Shown here piece after piece: positions 37,335 through 45,312 of a stretch of DNA of 64,000 bases (positions are counted from its first letter, which is position 1; the number at the start of each line of letters is the position of its first letter). The notes below the pieces were generated by a model. It saw nothing but the letters and a program-made list of their open reading frames with translations, did no database searches and was not told the DNA's origin. Source of the DNA: Mycolicibacillus parakoreensis. GTDB lineage: Bacteria > Actinomycetota > Actinomycetes > Mycobacteriales > Mycobacteriaceae. Position numbers and translations under genes: made by a program. Location of the stretch: NCBI RefSeq assembly GCF_022370835.2, contig NZ_CP092365.1:124001-188000 (forward strand), written 5' to 3'.

Positions 37335-37583
37335 TCATCCCGACAGATCGGTGTCATCCTCGGTGAGCGGATCGTGACGCTGCGCGAAGGCGACCTGTGC
37401 GCACGTGACGAAAATATCCCGCAGTTCGGCGCCCGACAGTGACCGCGGTCGCCCCGCGGCGAGGTGCACATCGAGGATTTCTCCGGTCGTGCCCACCGTC
37501 ACCGCCATGACCTCCGGAGCGGTGGCGGCGGTGGTGACGACCTCGCCGTCGACGTCGACCTGGTTGACCGTGATCTCGTGCAC
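37335..37583 (-). CDS. Short YbaB-like protein
   Basis: The 82-residue protein (GTG 37583) has one beta sheet-like half (AVTVGTTGEILDVHLA) and a helix (GAELRDIFVTCAQVAFAQRH), the core of a YbaB-like fold without the usual N-terminal helix. It lies 26 bases after the preceding gene and 113 before the EspB-like gene on the same strand. Together with the genes at 5779 and 35197 it is the third such small protein at ESX genes in this window. Confidence 0.55.
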   Translation of the reverse strand: MHEITVNQVDVDGEVVTTAATAPEVMAVTVGTTGEILDVHLAAGRPRSLSGAELRDIFVTCAQVAFAQRHDPLTEDDTDLSG

Positions 37584-37609
37584 TGGATTGCGTCTCGCAG
37601 TGGGTGTCT

Positions 37610-38365
37610 CTATACGTTGGTCGGGTCGGCGACCGGAGTGTCGTCGCCGTCGAAGCCGGCGTCGTCGTCGCCCTCAAAGCCGGCTTCAAACGGAGACAGC
37701 CCGTCGGGATCCGGCGAGGAGCCCAGCATCGAATTCAGCGGCATCCCGCCCAAAGCGGAGCCGAGCGGGTTACCCGCCCCCTGACCGCTGTCTCCGGCGC
37801 CGGTGAGCGAACCGAGCAACGAGGACAGCAGCCGGCCGATCTCTCCCGGCCCGCCCCCGCTGCTGCCGGTTGCGCCGCTGCCGGAGGACGCGGCCTGCTG
37901 TCCGGCCTGTTGTTGGGCGGCCGCCGAGCGGGTCATGACCTGCGCCGCCTCGTTTTGGTACTTCTCGATGATCGCCAACACGGCCGCTTGCCCGGCAGGC
38001 GAATCCGGGTCGGGCACGGCGGCGATCTCGGCGGCTTCACGCCGGGAGATCGCGGCAACCCGGTCGGCGCCGGCGATGTTGATCCGGGCGCTGGCGTCGG
38101 TGGCCTCCGCGGCGCGGTCGGCGGCCCACGCGGCGTTGTTGAGCGGCACGGTGTCTGAGGCCGTTGCCCGAAGATAGGCCGGAACGACCCGGGTGGAGAA
38201 GTTCAACGCCGTGACCCATCGACGGATGCCCTCGACATCGCTTTTGTCGAGTCGGGCGAGTTCGGCGAGGAACCGGAACCCGCCACCGTCGAGCGGATTG
38301 GTGCCGAACTGGCTGAAGTAGCGGCGATAGAGCTCTTGCGACGCCTGTTCGATTCCTGAAGTCAT
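37610..38365 (-). CDS. ESX-locus accessory protein of unknown function
   Basis: The 251-residue protein is the first gene of the long minus-strand ESX operon. Residues 1-160 are mostly helical (LYRRYFSQFGTNPLDGGGFR, VTALNFSTRVVPAYL, AIIEKYQNEAAQVMTRSAA). The rest is a Gly/Ser-rich linker with an acidic end (GDDDAGFDGDD). No signal peptide or membrane helix is seen. I do not recognise the family; the helical-plus-disordered plan would fit a T7SS substrate. AGAGGA lies six bases before ATG 38365. Confidence 0.6.
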   Translation of the reverse strand: MTSGIEQASQELYRRYFSQFGTNPLDGGGFRFLAELARLDKSDVEGIRRWVTALNFSTRVVPAYLRATASDTVPLNNAAWAADRAAEATDASARINIAGADRVAAISRREAAEIAAVPDPDSPAGQAAVLAIIEKYQNEAAQVMTRSAAAQQQAGQQAASSGSGATGSSGGGPGEIGRLLSSLLGSLTGAGDSGQGAGNPLGSALGGMPLNSMLGSSPDPDGLSPFEAGFEGDDDAGFDGDDTPVADPTNV

Positions 38366-38424
38366 CGTCGTCCTCTAGTCGGTGCCGACACCGCGCCGAT
38401 TCCGGCGGGTTTGCTACTGGCCAC

Positions 38425-38430
38425 AGCCTA
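38425..38430 (-). promoter_or_regulatory. Candidate -10 box for the eccA-esxH operon
   Basis: On the minus strand TAGGCT (TANNNT) lies 59 bases before ATG 38365, giving a leader of about 53 bases. No sequence resembling an IdeR box or a Zur box was found in 38366-38604, although canonical ESX-3 operons carry such boxes. Confidence 0.4.
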
Positions 38431-38591
38431 AGCGCCCCAAGAGGGGGCCGACCCGCACTTTTTCCCCGCCTGCCTACGGTGTTGGTGCGACCGCTCGAAA
38501 TCGGGTCGCCGACGCCGGGCTCGGAGCTGGCCACGGCGGATCGACATCGGCAGCTCGCCGATTTTGTGGGTCCTACCGGTCCCGGGCGAGA

Positions 38592-38597
38592 GATAAT
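38592..38597 (+). promoter_or_regulatory. Candidate -10 box for the 38605-42640 operon
   Basis: GATAAT, one base off TATAAT, ends seven bases before GTG 38605. This would make the first gene leaderless from that GTG. ATG 38596 would then lie inside the promoter, which argues against it as the start. Confidence 0.35.
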
Positions 38598-38604
38598 GCC
38601 GGGT

Positions 38605-38961
38605 GTGAGCGGTGATGATGTGTTGAGGGTGTCGACCGAGGGGCTGGCGTCGGCTGCCGGTGAGGCTGAGGCGACGTTGGCGGCGTCGGTGGTGTCGGGG
38701 GTGCTGCCGCCGCCGGCGACGACGGCGTCGGCGTTGGATGGCGCGTTGGCGGTGCTGGTCGCGGCCACGGAGGCGCGGCGTGCCGATGCCGATACCGCCG
38801 ATCACACATGGGCCAGTCGGCAAGCGACGGCGCTTGCGGAGTCGCCGCCGCAGTTGCAGGAGCAGGATGGGCACAACGCTGAGAGGATTCAGCGTGTGCC
38901 GCAGCGGTTCCCGATGCCGACGGTCGTGCCGCGCGCCCCGGGCGCAGTGTTTCGGATTTGA
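38605..38961 (+). CDS. Small EspC/Esx-like protein heading an accessory operon
   Basis: The 118-residue protein starts VSGDDVLRVSTEGLASAAGEA and forms a helical hairpin-sized unit (two Ala-rich helices with PPPATTASALDGALAVL at the turn), then a polar tail ending in PMPTVVPRAPG. Size and pattern are like the small EspC-type proteins that precede larger T7SS-related proteins in mycobacteria. It overlaps the next gene by one base (TGATG). An ATG at 38596 would add three residues. Role as secretion partner is inferred. Confidence 0.6.
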   Translation: MSGDDVLRVSTEGLASAAGEAEATLAASVVSGVLPPPATTASALDGALAVLVAATEARRADADTADHTWASRQATALAESPPQLQEQDGHNAERIQRVPQRFPMPTVVPRAPGAVFRI

Positions 38962-39593
38962 TGAGCGCGCCGCCGCCGGGAGTCCCGCCGCCCTCAGCGT
39001 CGTGGTCCCCGCCACCACCGCCGCCGGGCCGGTCGCCGTGCCCGGGGCAGGGCACCGGGCCGCGACGGTGGCCGAGTTGGCTGGCGGCCGCCGTCGTCTC
39101 GGGGAGCATTGCAGGGCTGGTCACGGTTGTGGTGATGACTCGGGGCGGCGATACAGGACCGGTGGACCAACCGGTGGCCCAGACACAGACGGTGACCGCC
39201 AGTGCGCCGCCGCCCCCGGAACCGCTACCTGCCGAGCAGGCCGATGAGAAGACGTGTGCGGGGTGGGATGATGCGCGGTCCACGGTGCTTGATGCGGCGT
39301 CGGCGTTGTCCGTGATCCCCGACGGCATGGATGTTCTGAGCCCCGAGGTGCAAACCCATCCGGACTGGAAGGCCGGGGTGGCGAAGGCGAGTCGACTGTT
39401 CGAGCACGCAGCGCACACGTTGGCCGATGCGAAGGCTGCGGGCACCTCGCCCATGCTGGGGCATGTCAGCGACACCACCGTGGAGTCACTGCACACGGTC
39501 AGCATCGCCTACCGAACCTTTGCTCCCGAGTCGGGTAACGCGTTCGATGCGTTTCATGAAAGTCAGCTGACGATGGATTGGCTGTGCCCGTGA
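38961..39593 (+). CDS. Proline-rich single-pass membrane protein, copy 1 of a tandem pair
   Basis: The 210-residue protein has a Pro-rich cytosolic N-terminus (about 1-35), one membrane helix (about 38-60, WLAAAVVSGSIAGLVTVVVM) and an outer domain with the pattern TCAGWDDARSTVLDAA, then HPDWKAGVAKAS and a final LCP. The next gene encodes a protein of the same length and plan, with matching TCMEGWLAARD, NPDWLATVKRS and LCT. They are tandem paralogs. Two conserved Cys outside the membrane may form a disulfide. Family not recognised. Confidence 0.65.
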   Translation: MSAPPPGVPPPSASWSPPPPPPGRSPCPGQGTGPRRWPSWLAAAVVSGSIAGLVTVVVMTRGGDTGPVDQPVAQTQTVTASAPPPPEPLPAEQADEKTCAGWDDARSTVLDAASALSVIPDGMDVLSPEVQTHPDWKAGVAKASRLFEHAAHTLADAKAAGTSPMLGHVSDTTVESLHTVSIAYRTFAPESGNAFDAFHESQLTMDWLCP

Positions 39594-40222
39594 ACGGGGA
39601 CGGGTCCGGGTTCGGCGGCGGAGCCTCGCCCGGGTGGCCGGCTACGCGGTCGGGGCCCGAGAGCGGGCGCCGCAGGTGGCTGGGGCTGGGTGTGGCCGCG
39701 GTGGTGGGCGCGGCGCTGGCCTCGGCCGGTGTGGGATTGGCGACGGCGGGGCTTCACGAGCCCGCCACACCGGTGGCTGCACCGCCGGTGGTGACGGTGA
39801 CGGTGGATCCACCCGCGCCGACAGAGCCGGCACCCTTGCCCGCTGCCGAGGCAGATCGACGCACGTGCATGGAAGGTTGGCTAGCGGCCCGTGACCTCGA
39901 AGCTTCCGCGGCCGCTGCGAGGAAGATAATTCCAGCCGGCATGAAGCTTGACGATCCGGCGATCCAATCGAACCCGGATTGGCTGGCCACCGTCAAGCGG
40001 TCTGGCGAGACGACCCGTGAAGCAGGTCAGGTGCTGGAATCGCATATCGTCCCGGGCACTACTTCAGTTTTGGCAGCGGCATCGCGCACAGCTGCGGACG
40101 CCTTGCGCACGCTCGGGTATTCCCTCGAAAACTTCGACGGTGCCATGGGTAATGCCGGAACGATTATGGACGTGACCGGCGACCTGATGGCGGCGTTGTG
40201 CACGCGGTTGGTCCCGAAGTGA
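39590..40222 (+). CDS. Single-pass membrane protein, copy 2 of the tandem pair
   Basis: GTG 39590 overlaps the stop of copy 1 (GTGA). The 210-residue product has a Gly/Pro-rich N-terminus, a membrane helix (about 29-52, LGLGVAAVVGAALASAGVGLA), a TVTVDPP linker like copy 1, and the outer domain with Cys near residue 96 and a last Cys near 205. Equal length and shared Cys and NPDW/HPDW motifs show duplication followed by strong divergence. Probably an exported-domain anchor or receptor of the accessory cassette; the role is unknown. Confidence 0.65.
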   Translation: MNGDGSGFGGGASPGWPATRSGPESGRRRWLGLGVAAVVGAALASAGVGLATAGLHEPATPVAAPPVVTVTVDPPAPTEPAPLPAAEADRRTCMEGWLAARDLEASAAAARKIIPAGMKLDDPAIQSNPDWLATVKRSGETTREAGQVLESHIVPGTTSVLAAASRTAADALRTLGYSLENFDGAMGNAGTIMDVTGDLMAALCTRLVPK

Positions 40223-40237
40223 TGCCGCGGGGGTGTT

Positions 40238-42640
40238 GTGGTGGCTGCGTTCGGTGATGTGACGATGCCGGTGAGCCGGTATTCGGTGCCGATTTTGGCG
40301 GGGGCGTGGCCGTCGCAGTCGGTGTCGGCGTGGTCGGCGTATGCGGCGCAATGCTCAGGTGGCGCCCAAACGCTGTTCGCGCAGGTTTTGGTCCAGCACA
40401 CGCTGCAGGAGTTGTTGGCGCCGATGTCGGGGGCGTTCATCGACGCGGCACGGGCGTTGGTGTCCGGCCGCCGGGTCGCATTGGAGAATCGGGTGGCCGC
40501 CTACCGGTTTTCGGCCACTAAGGCCCGGTGGGCGGCCAATGAGCTTCATGGCACCAAAAGCGATCTGGTCGAGATCGTCACCAAGGCCGAAGAAGACATC
40601 GACGCGGCCTGGGATCGGGCGCTGACGATGATGGCGGCGGCATCCCCGCTGGGACAAGCGATGATCCTCGGTCTGCTGCAGCTCGAGATCATCGAGATCG
40701 TGTCGACCGCCCATACCAACGCCCAGGCCCGTGACGCCGAGGGGGCGGCCACCGTGTCGGGACTGGCCAACGACATCAAACAGTGGACCCAGCCCTACAC
40801 CCCGATGACCATGCCGGCGGTCGGTGGGCCGGGCGGCGTTCCGGTGGCCCCGGCACCGCAGGGCCCTAACGAACCGGACGCGCCGGTGCGGGCCGTCGAT
40901 TTCACACGGCCGCATGCAGAAGACCTCCCCGGGCGCCAGCAGGACGAAGTCGCATCTGACCCTGGGACCGATCCAAAACCCGAGATCGACCCCGCTGCGT
41001 TCAAGAAGCCGGACAGTACCGAAGCCACCCAAACCGCCGCGCGCCCGGCCCCCGCGCAACCGAAGTCGCCGAAGACGCCGTCGGCCTCGGCGCCGTCGCC
41101 GAGCAGTCCCGGTGCCGGGGTGGGCAGCGGGTCCAGCCCGGGGTCGATGTTCGCGCAGTTGATGAACCCGGGGTCGATGACCTCGCCGTCGCAGGCGATG
41201 TCACCGGCCTCCAGCGGAGCGACACCCGGTGCGTCACCGCAGGTGGGGGCGAGCGGTCCCGGGACCGGCCCCACCGGTGCGCCGGCGGGCGCTCCCGGGG
41301 TGGACCGGGCGGTCAGCGCGGCCGGCAGCAGCGCGGGGATCGCGCAGGCGTCGGCGCCGATGAGCGCCGGCGCGATCTCCGCAACGGCCGCCGCGGTCGG
41401 CGGTACGGCCAACCTGGGCTCCCATGTCGCGCAGGTCGCCGCCGCGGCTGCCACCACCGCCAACCCTCCCGCCGGACCCGCGCCGGAGTCGCCTCGGGTG
41501 GGTGGGACGCCGATGACGATGATGCCGCCGACCGGTGCAATGAGCGCACCGGTGAGCAGCGGGCCGACACCACCGGCAGGGCCGACGGGGCCGAACGTGG
41601 CGCCCGGGGTGTCCGGATCGCCGCCGCCGACCCCGGTTTCGGCGGCGGCGGGCCCCGGTGTGGGGCCGAGCGCCGGGGTGCCGGCCGGTGCCGGGGCGGC
41701 ACCGTTGTTCGTGGCCGGGTCACCGATCGCCGGAATCGCTGCCGGCGGGGTCGACGGTGACGTGCTGGTCGCCCGGGCGGCAGAAGCCGGACAGCTGGTG
41801 GTCACGGCGTTGGTCGCCCAAACCCGCGCGACCGGCTATCTGCCGATCGATTGGGCGGTCTCCCTGCTCTACGAGTCGTCCGGGCAGGTCAGTGCGTGGC
41901 TGGCCACCAGCGAAGGGCCGTCCTACATTCCGCTGGGCGTTCAGATCCCCGAGGACGTGGCGGTCGCGCTGGCCGACGAGACCGGCGGTGTCCGGGCGTG
42001 GGAGCAGGCTTACGCAGCCGGTGGGGCCGACCCGGTGCAGGTGGTGGTCGAACACGCCCGGGCCCGCGATGGCGCGACCCCCGGCGTGCGGGTACTGGCG
42101 ATCGCGTCGACACTGCCGATGGGCCGGGTGGCCGACTGGGCCGCTACGGTAAGAGCGCGTGCGGTGAGCCTGGATCCCAAGACGGTCGATCGGGGCACCG
42201 CTTCGGAGCTGGGGGGCCGGTTCGCGCACCGGTGCGCGGTGGCGATGCCGTGGGAATGGCGACAGGCCAACGCATTCACCGACCAGGAGCGGCTGCAGAT
42301 CGCGGCGCGGCATATGCGGATGGCGGCGGTGAGCGGCCGTCTGACGGGACGGGCCTGCGAGCAGGTGATGCGGTTGTTCGAGCAGCGTGACGACATCGGC
42401 GCCCAGCTGTGGCATGACGTGGCGGTCGAGCGCACCGAGGCGATGATCGCCTACCGGATGGCGAGCCAACTGCGCCACCACGGCGGTGGCCCCGATGTGG
42501 CGCAGGCGTTCACAACCTCACGCGCAGCCGAAGTGGTGGCGTGCCTGCAGCATTTCGACACCGTCGAAGGCTGCGCCGACATCCTGTATGCCTCCCGGTT
42601 GGCGGGTGCGCCGTTGAATCCGGCCGTGGCCGTCAGATAG
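40238..42640 (+). CDS. 800-residue T7SS-type protein with Esx-like N-terminal and DUF5631/5632-like C-terminal region
   Basis: Residues 1-190 are helical (LAGAWPSQSVSAWSAYAAQC, ALVSGRRVALENRVAAYRF, GTKSDLVEIVTKAEEDIDAA), a pattern I associate with Rv2082/Rv0029/Rv3899c-type proteins. Residues about 200-450 are a disordered Pro/Ala/Gly/Ser linker. The last 330 residues (from LVARAAEAGQLVVTALVAQT) are an ordered alpha/beta domain with LPIDWAVSLLYESSGQ and a helical end, similar in feel to the C-terminal part of Rv3899c. It is probably a large secreted or surface-exposed protein. GTG 40238 follows GGGGGTG. Last gene of the operon. Confidence 0.6.
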   Translation: MVAAFGDVTMPVSRYSVPILAGAWPSQSVSAWSAYAAQCSGGAQTLFAQVLVQHTLQELLAPMSGAFIDAARALVSGRRVALENRVAAYRFSATKARWAANELHGTKSDLVEIVTKAEEDIDAAWDRALTMMAAASPLGQAMILGLLQLEIIEIVSTAHTNAQARDAEGAATVSGLANDIKQWTQPYTPMTMPAVGGPGGVPVAPAPQGPNEPDAPVRAVDFTRPHAEDLPGRQQDEVASDPGTDPKPEIDPAAFKKPDSTEATQTAARPAPAQPKSPKTPSASAPSPSSPGAGVGSGSSPGSMFAQLMNPGSMTSPSQAMSPASSGATPGASPQVGASGPGTGPTGAPAGAPGVDRAVSAAGSSAGIAQASAPMSAGAISATAAAVGGTANLGSHVAQVAAAAATTANPPAGPAPESPRVGGTPMTMMPPTGAMSAPVSSGPTPPAGPTGPNVAPGVSGSPPPTPVSAAAGPGVGPSAGVPAGAGAAPLFVAGSPIAGIAAGGVDGDVLVARAAEAGQLVVTALVAQTRATGYLPIDWAVSLLYESSGQVSAWLATSEGPSYIPLGVQIPEDVAVALADETGGVRAWEQAYAAGGADPVQVVVEHARARDGATPGVRVLAIASTLPMGRVADWAATVRARAVSLDPKTVDRGTASELGGRFAHRCAVAMPWEWRQANAFTDQERLQIAARHMRMAAVSGRLTGRACEQVMRLFEQRDDIGAQLWHDVAVERTEAMIAYRMASQLRHHGGGPDVAQAFTTSRAAEVVACLQHFDTVEGCADILYASRLAGAPLNPAVAVR

Positions 42641-42661
42641 AGACCGTCTTGTCGTGACGGG

Positions 42662-43357
42662 TCAGGGTGTTCGCCGATGGCGGGGATGGGCGCGGTACTC
42701 CAGTGATTGTGTGCGCCGGAGGCGATGGTGTTTGCCGAGGTGGTAGGCGGTCAGGTAGACCGCGGGAAAGGAGCCGACGGTGATGGCCGCGACGAGACCG
42801 AACTGCAGGTATTGGCCGCGGGCGATCGGGTATCCCCAACTGGCATCGCCGAGCCCGCCGCCGACGGCAAGAAAAGCCAGAAAACCGGCTGCGCCGATCG
42901 CGACCCAGGCTTCGCCGTCACCGGTCAGGAAGGCGTAGATGTTGATCGAGGCGATCGCTGCCACTCCGATCATCAACCACCAAACTTTGGTCGCGGTGAG
43001 GATGCCGCCGTAGGAATCAGGCGCCGGATCATAATCGGGTTCTTTGGCCGCCGAATCCTCGGCAGCTACGTCGGAATCGGGAACACTGTCCTGAATGCTC
43101 AAGCTGTAGATCTTCCCGCCCAATTTGATGTACGGCGTATGCGCATACGCGATGAACGTGAACGTGGCTACAAACACGACGGCTCCCCACAGGCCGCCGG
43201 ACCAGTCGGGTGAGGCTGCGACAATGATGCAGACGCCCGAGATGGCAGAACAACTCCAGTAAATCCGTCGCTGTGCGCTGGTGCTGATTCTCCAGAAGAG
43301 CAGGGACCCCTGGATGATGATGCACGCCATGACGATCACCCAGGGGAGGGATTTCAT
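42662..43357 (-). CDS. Six-helix membrane protein, candidate immunity protein
   Basis: The 231-residue protein has hydrophobic segments at about 5-22, 32-49, 55-74, 124-144, 150-168 and 183-206, with an acidic loop (about 90-115) between helices 3 and 4 and a basic C-terminus. It starts two bases after the stop of the effector-like gene, so both are translated from one message. A small polytopic membrane protein directly downstream of a toxin-like gene with a membrane-inserting C-terminus fits an immunity role. No family recognised; the role is inferred from context. Confidence 0.6.
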   Translation of the reverse strand: MKSLPWVIVMACIIIQGSLLFWRISTSAQRRIYWSCSAISGVCIIVAASPDWSGGLWGAVVFVATFTFIAYAHTPYIKLGGKIYSLSIQDSVPDSDVAAEDSAAKEPDYDPAPDSYGGILTATKVWWLMIGVAAIASINIYAFLTGDGEAWVAIGAAGFLAFLAVGGGLGDASWGYPIARGQYLQFGLVAAITVGSFPAVYLTAYHLGKHHRLRRTQSLEYRAHPRHRRTP

Positions 43358-43359
43358 CG

Positions 43360-44859
43360 CTATTCCCCGATCATCCAGCCGACGGCTTTGTCCCCGCCGA
43401 TCCCCCCTGCGAGTGCACCGAGTGCTCCCACGATGAGCGTGCCTTCGGGGCCGACGAGCGTCCCCCAGGCCGCTCCCGCGGCCCACCCACCGAGTATCGA
43501 ACCTCCGGTTCGCCCGGCTAGTCTCTCAACCGCGGGCTGCCAGGCTTCGCCGCGAAGGATATCGTTAACCGTAACCAGACCGTCTAATGCGTTGCCAACC
43601 AAGCCGATTCTGGAACCGAGTGTTTTCAGGGCTTTGGCGTCGGCTTCGGAGAATGACGTCCAGTTGTGTACGCCGGTGGGTAGGCTCCTGCCTTGGTGTC
43701 CGATGCCTGTACCGACGGAGCCCACGGCGGACGAGGCGTTGGCGAAGAACTCTCGTGGGCTGACGCCGTGGCGTATCGCGTCGACTGCTGCCTGCGCGCC
43801 TTCCGGGGAGACGCCCTCCGCCTGCAGTCGAGCGGCGAATTCGCCGAGCGTGCGATCGCGCAGCAGGGCTTCGGCTTGGTCTAAAAACTTCGTGGCCTGA
43901 TCGGGGGTCATTCCGGCCCAGTCCAGATCGGGATCGGGTGTTTGCAGCATTCGTTGCGCTTCCAGGCGGTTCTGTGCCCGCGTCCTCGAATCCCACCCCA
44001 ACACACTGTCTTTGGATCCTGTCGGCCCGATGAAGGTGGCGTTGTTGTAGTCGTCGAGGCGTTCGCCGGCGAGTTTGCGGGCCTCTGCGGGGGCGTCGGG
44101 GTCGGCCACGGTGGCGCTGTCGCGTAGTCGGGCGGCGGCGGCTCGGGCGTCGTCGGTCCATTCGCCGGTTTGTTGCGCGTGATCGACGAGGGCCTGATCG
44201 GCGTCGCGGTGGGTCTGGTCGTAGCGTTGGGCTGCGGGGGCGGGGTCGTCTTCGTCGGCGCCGTCGAAGTCGTCGATGACCCCGGGGTGATAGCCGGTGG
44301 AGGCGGCCATGACCGCCTCCTGGGTGCTCAATACGGTGGTGTATGTGGAGCGGATACCGGTGATTTCGTCAAGCGCTTCGCGCACCACGGTGACCGCGGA
44401 GTTGTAGTAGGCGGTGGTGTCGAGGCCGTCGGCTTCGGCGGCCGAGATGGCTTCGTCGAGAAAGTGCAGTGCGACATGCGGCCAGGCCAGCGCGGCCTCG
44501 CTGTCGGTTTGTGCGGTGGCCAGTGCGGTGGCGATGGTCTCCAACCCGACGGCGATCTGTTCGATCTGGCCGCGTTGCAGGTGAAGCTGCTCGGTGGTGG
44601 CGATGACCTCGGCGGATTCGTTGATCGGATGGCGGCTGCCACCGTCGTGCTGGTAGGCCTGCTGGAACCGCTGTTTGGCTTGGACCCAATTGGCGTCGGT
44701 CTCCTCGATGCAGGCCAGGCTGTTGTGGAAGGCGTCGGCGAGGTTGTTGATCTCGGCGGGGTCGCCGGCCTGCACCTCGTCGTTGAGCTTCCAGGGATCC
44801 CCGCCGGCCTCGGCCCACAGTTGCGCGATGTCGAGGTTGACCAGGGCGGGGGGTTCCAC
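43360..44859 (-). CDS. T7SS effector-like protein with glycine-zipper C-terminus
   Basis: The 499-residue protein opens with the N-terminal module found in many mycobacterial polymorphic proteins (LWAEAGGDPWKLNDEVQAGD, then HPINESAEV and a long helical stretch to about residue 130), as in Rv2079-type proteins. The middle is helical and acidic. The last 48 residues are Gly/Ala-rich and hydrophobic (GGSILGGWAAGAAWGTLVG, then GALGALAGGIGGDKAVGWM), a glycine zipper as in pore-forming toxins. A membrane-depolarising effector is an inference. GTG 44859 lies four bases after the DUF2563 gene; the membrane protein follows two bases after the stop. Confidence 0.65.
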   Translation of the reverse strand: MEPPALVNLDIAQLWAEAGGDPWKLNDEVQAGDPAEINNLADAFHNSLACIEETDANWVQAKQRFQQAYQHDGGSRHPINESAEVIATTEQLHLQRGQIEQIAVGLETIATALATAQTDSEAALAWPHVALHFLDEAISAAEADGLDTTAYYNSAVTVVREALDEITGIRSTYTTVLSTQEAVMAASTGYHPGVIDDFDGADEDDPAPAAQRYDQTHRDADQALVDHAQQTGEWTDDARAAAARLRDSATVADPDAPAEARKLAGERLDDYNNATFIGPTGSKDSVLGWDSRTRAQNRLEAQRMLQTPDPDLDWAGMTPDQATKFLDQAEALLRDRTLGEFAARLQAEGVSPEGAQAAVDAIRHGVSPREFFANASSAVGSVGTGIGHQGRSLPTGVHNWTSFSEADAKALKTLGSRIGLVGNALDGLVTVNDILRGEAWQPAVERLAGRTGGSILGGWAAGAAWGTLVGPEGTLIVGALGALAGGIGGDKAVGWMIGE

Positions 44860-44863
44860 CAGG

Positions 44864-45190
44864 TCAGGCCAGCCCAGCGGTCGTGTCGGTGATCGCTGCG
44901 GCGTTGCGCCGATCGGTGCCGGTGAACACCCGGGCGGTCTCGGTGGCCCGGGCCACGTAGGCGGTCAACGCCCGCTGGTGTTCACGCAACCGGGTGCGGT
45001 GGTCGTCGCGGGCGGCGGTGACGGCACCGTGAAACTGTCGCGCCTCGGCGAAATCACCGAAGACCGTCGTCGCGGCGCTGAGGGCACCGAGCCGGTCGGC
45101 TCCCATCTGTGCGGCCCCGGCGGCATGCCCACACGCCGCTCCGCCCCCGACCAACAACGGGGCGCTGGCGGTCATATCCCCGACGTTCAC
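44864..45190 (-). CDS. DUF2563-type small protein, partner of the effector-like protein
   Basis: The 108-residue protein carries the DUF2563 pattern: GDFAEARQFHGAVTAARDDH, LREHQRALTAY and TDRRNAAAI. These Esx-sized helical proteins are common in mycobacteria just upstream of genes with the module seen at 44859. They probably act as secretion partner or chaperone, like the small targeting proteins of LXG toxins in Firmicutes. The GTG at 45190 fits a leaderless start six bases after a TATTCT box; ATG 45175 is an internal alternative. Confidence 0.7.
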   Translation of the reverse strand: MNVGDMTASAPLLVGGGAACGHAAGAAQMGADRLGALSAATTVFGDFAEARQFHGAVTAARDDHRTRLREHQRALTAYVARATETARVFTGTDRRNAAAITDTTAGLA

Positions 45191-45196
45191 CGGCCA

Positions 45197-45202
45197 AGAA
45201 TA
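45197..45202 (-). promoter_or_regulatory. -10 box of the DUF2563/effector/membrane cassette
   Basis: On the minus strand TATTCT (TANNNT) is followed by six bases and then GTG 45190. This supports a leaderless three-gene message. The upstream hairpin (45217-45249) separates it from the kinase operon. Confidence 0.55.
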
Positions 45203-45216
45203 ACGCAGGCCGGGTC

Positions 45217-45249
45217 GACCCCCGGGCGCAAAAAGGGCGCCCGGGGGTC
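45217..45249. terminator. Strong hairpin after the kinase gene
   Basis: GACCCCCGGGCGC (45217-45229) pairs perfectly with its complement (45237-45249) around a seven-base A-rich loop. It lies 64 bases downstream of the kinase stop on the minus strand and just before the next promoter, so it most likely ends the kinase transcript. Confidence 0.75.
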
Positions 45250-45312
45250 GTCACCGACCGAGCCGCTCACCCGAGAACCGCGGCGCGTCGCCCACCGCGG
45301 CGGCGCACGGCC

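Noticed and set aside
42662..43486. Longer start for the six-helix membrane protein inside the effector gene
   Set aside because: The upstream part is out of keeping with a membrane protein and overlaps the effector; ATG 43357 follows the stop by two bases and begins a clean helix.
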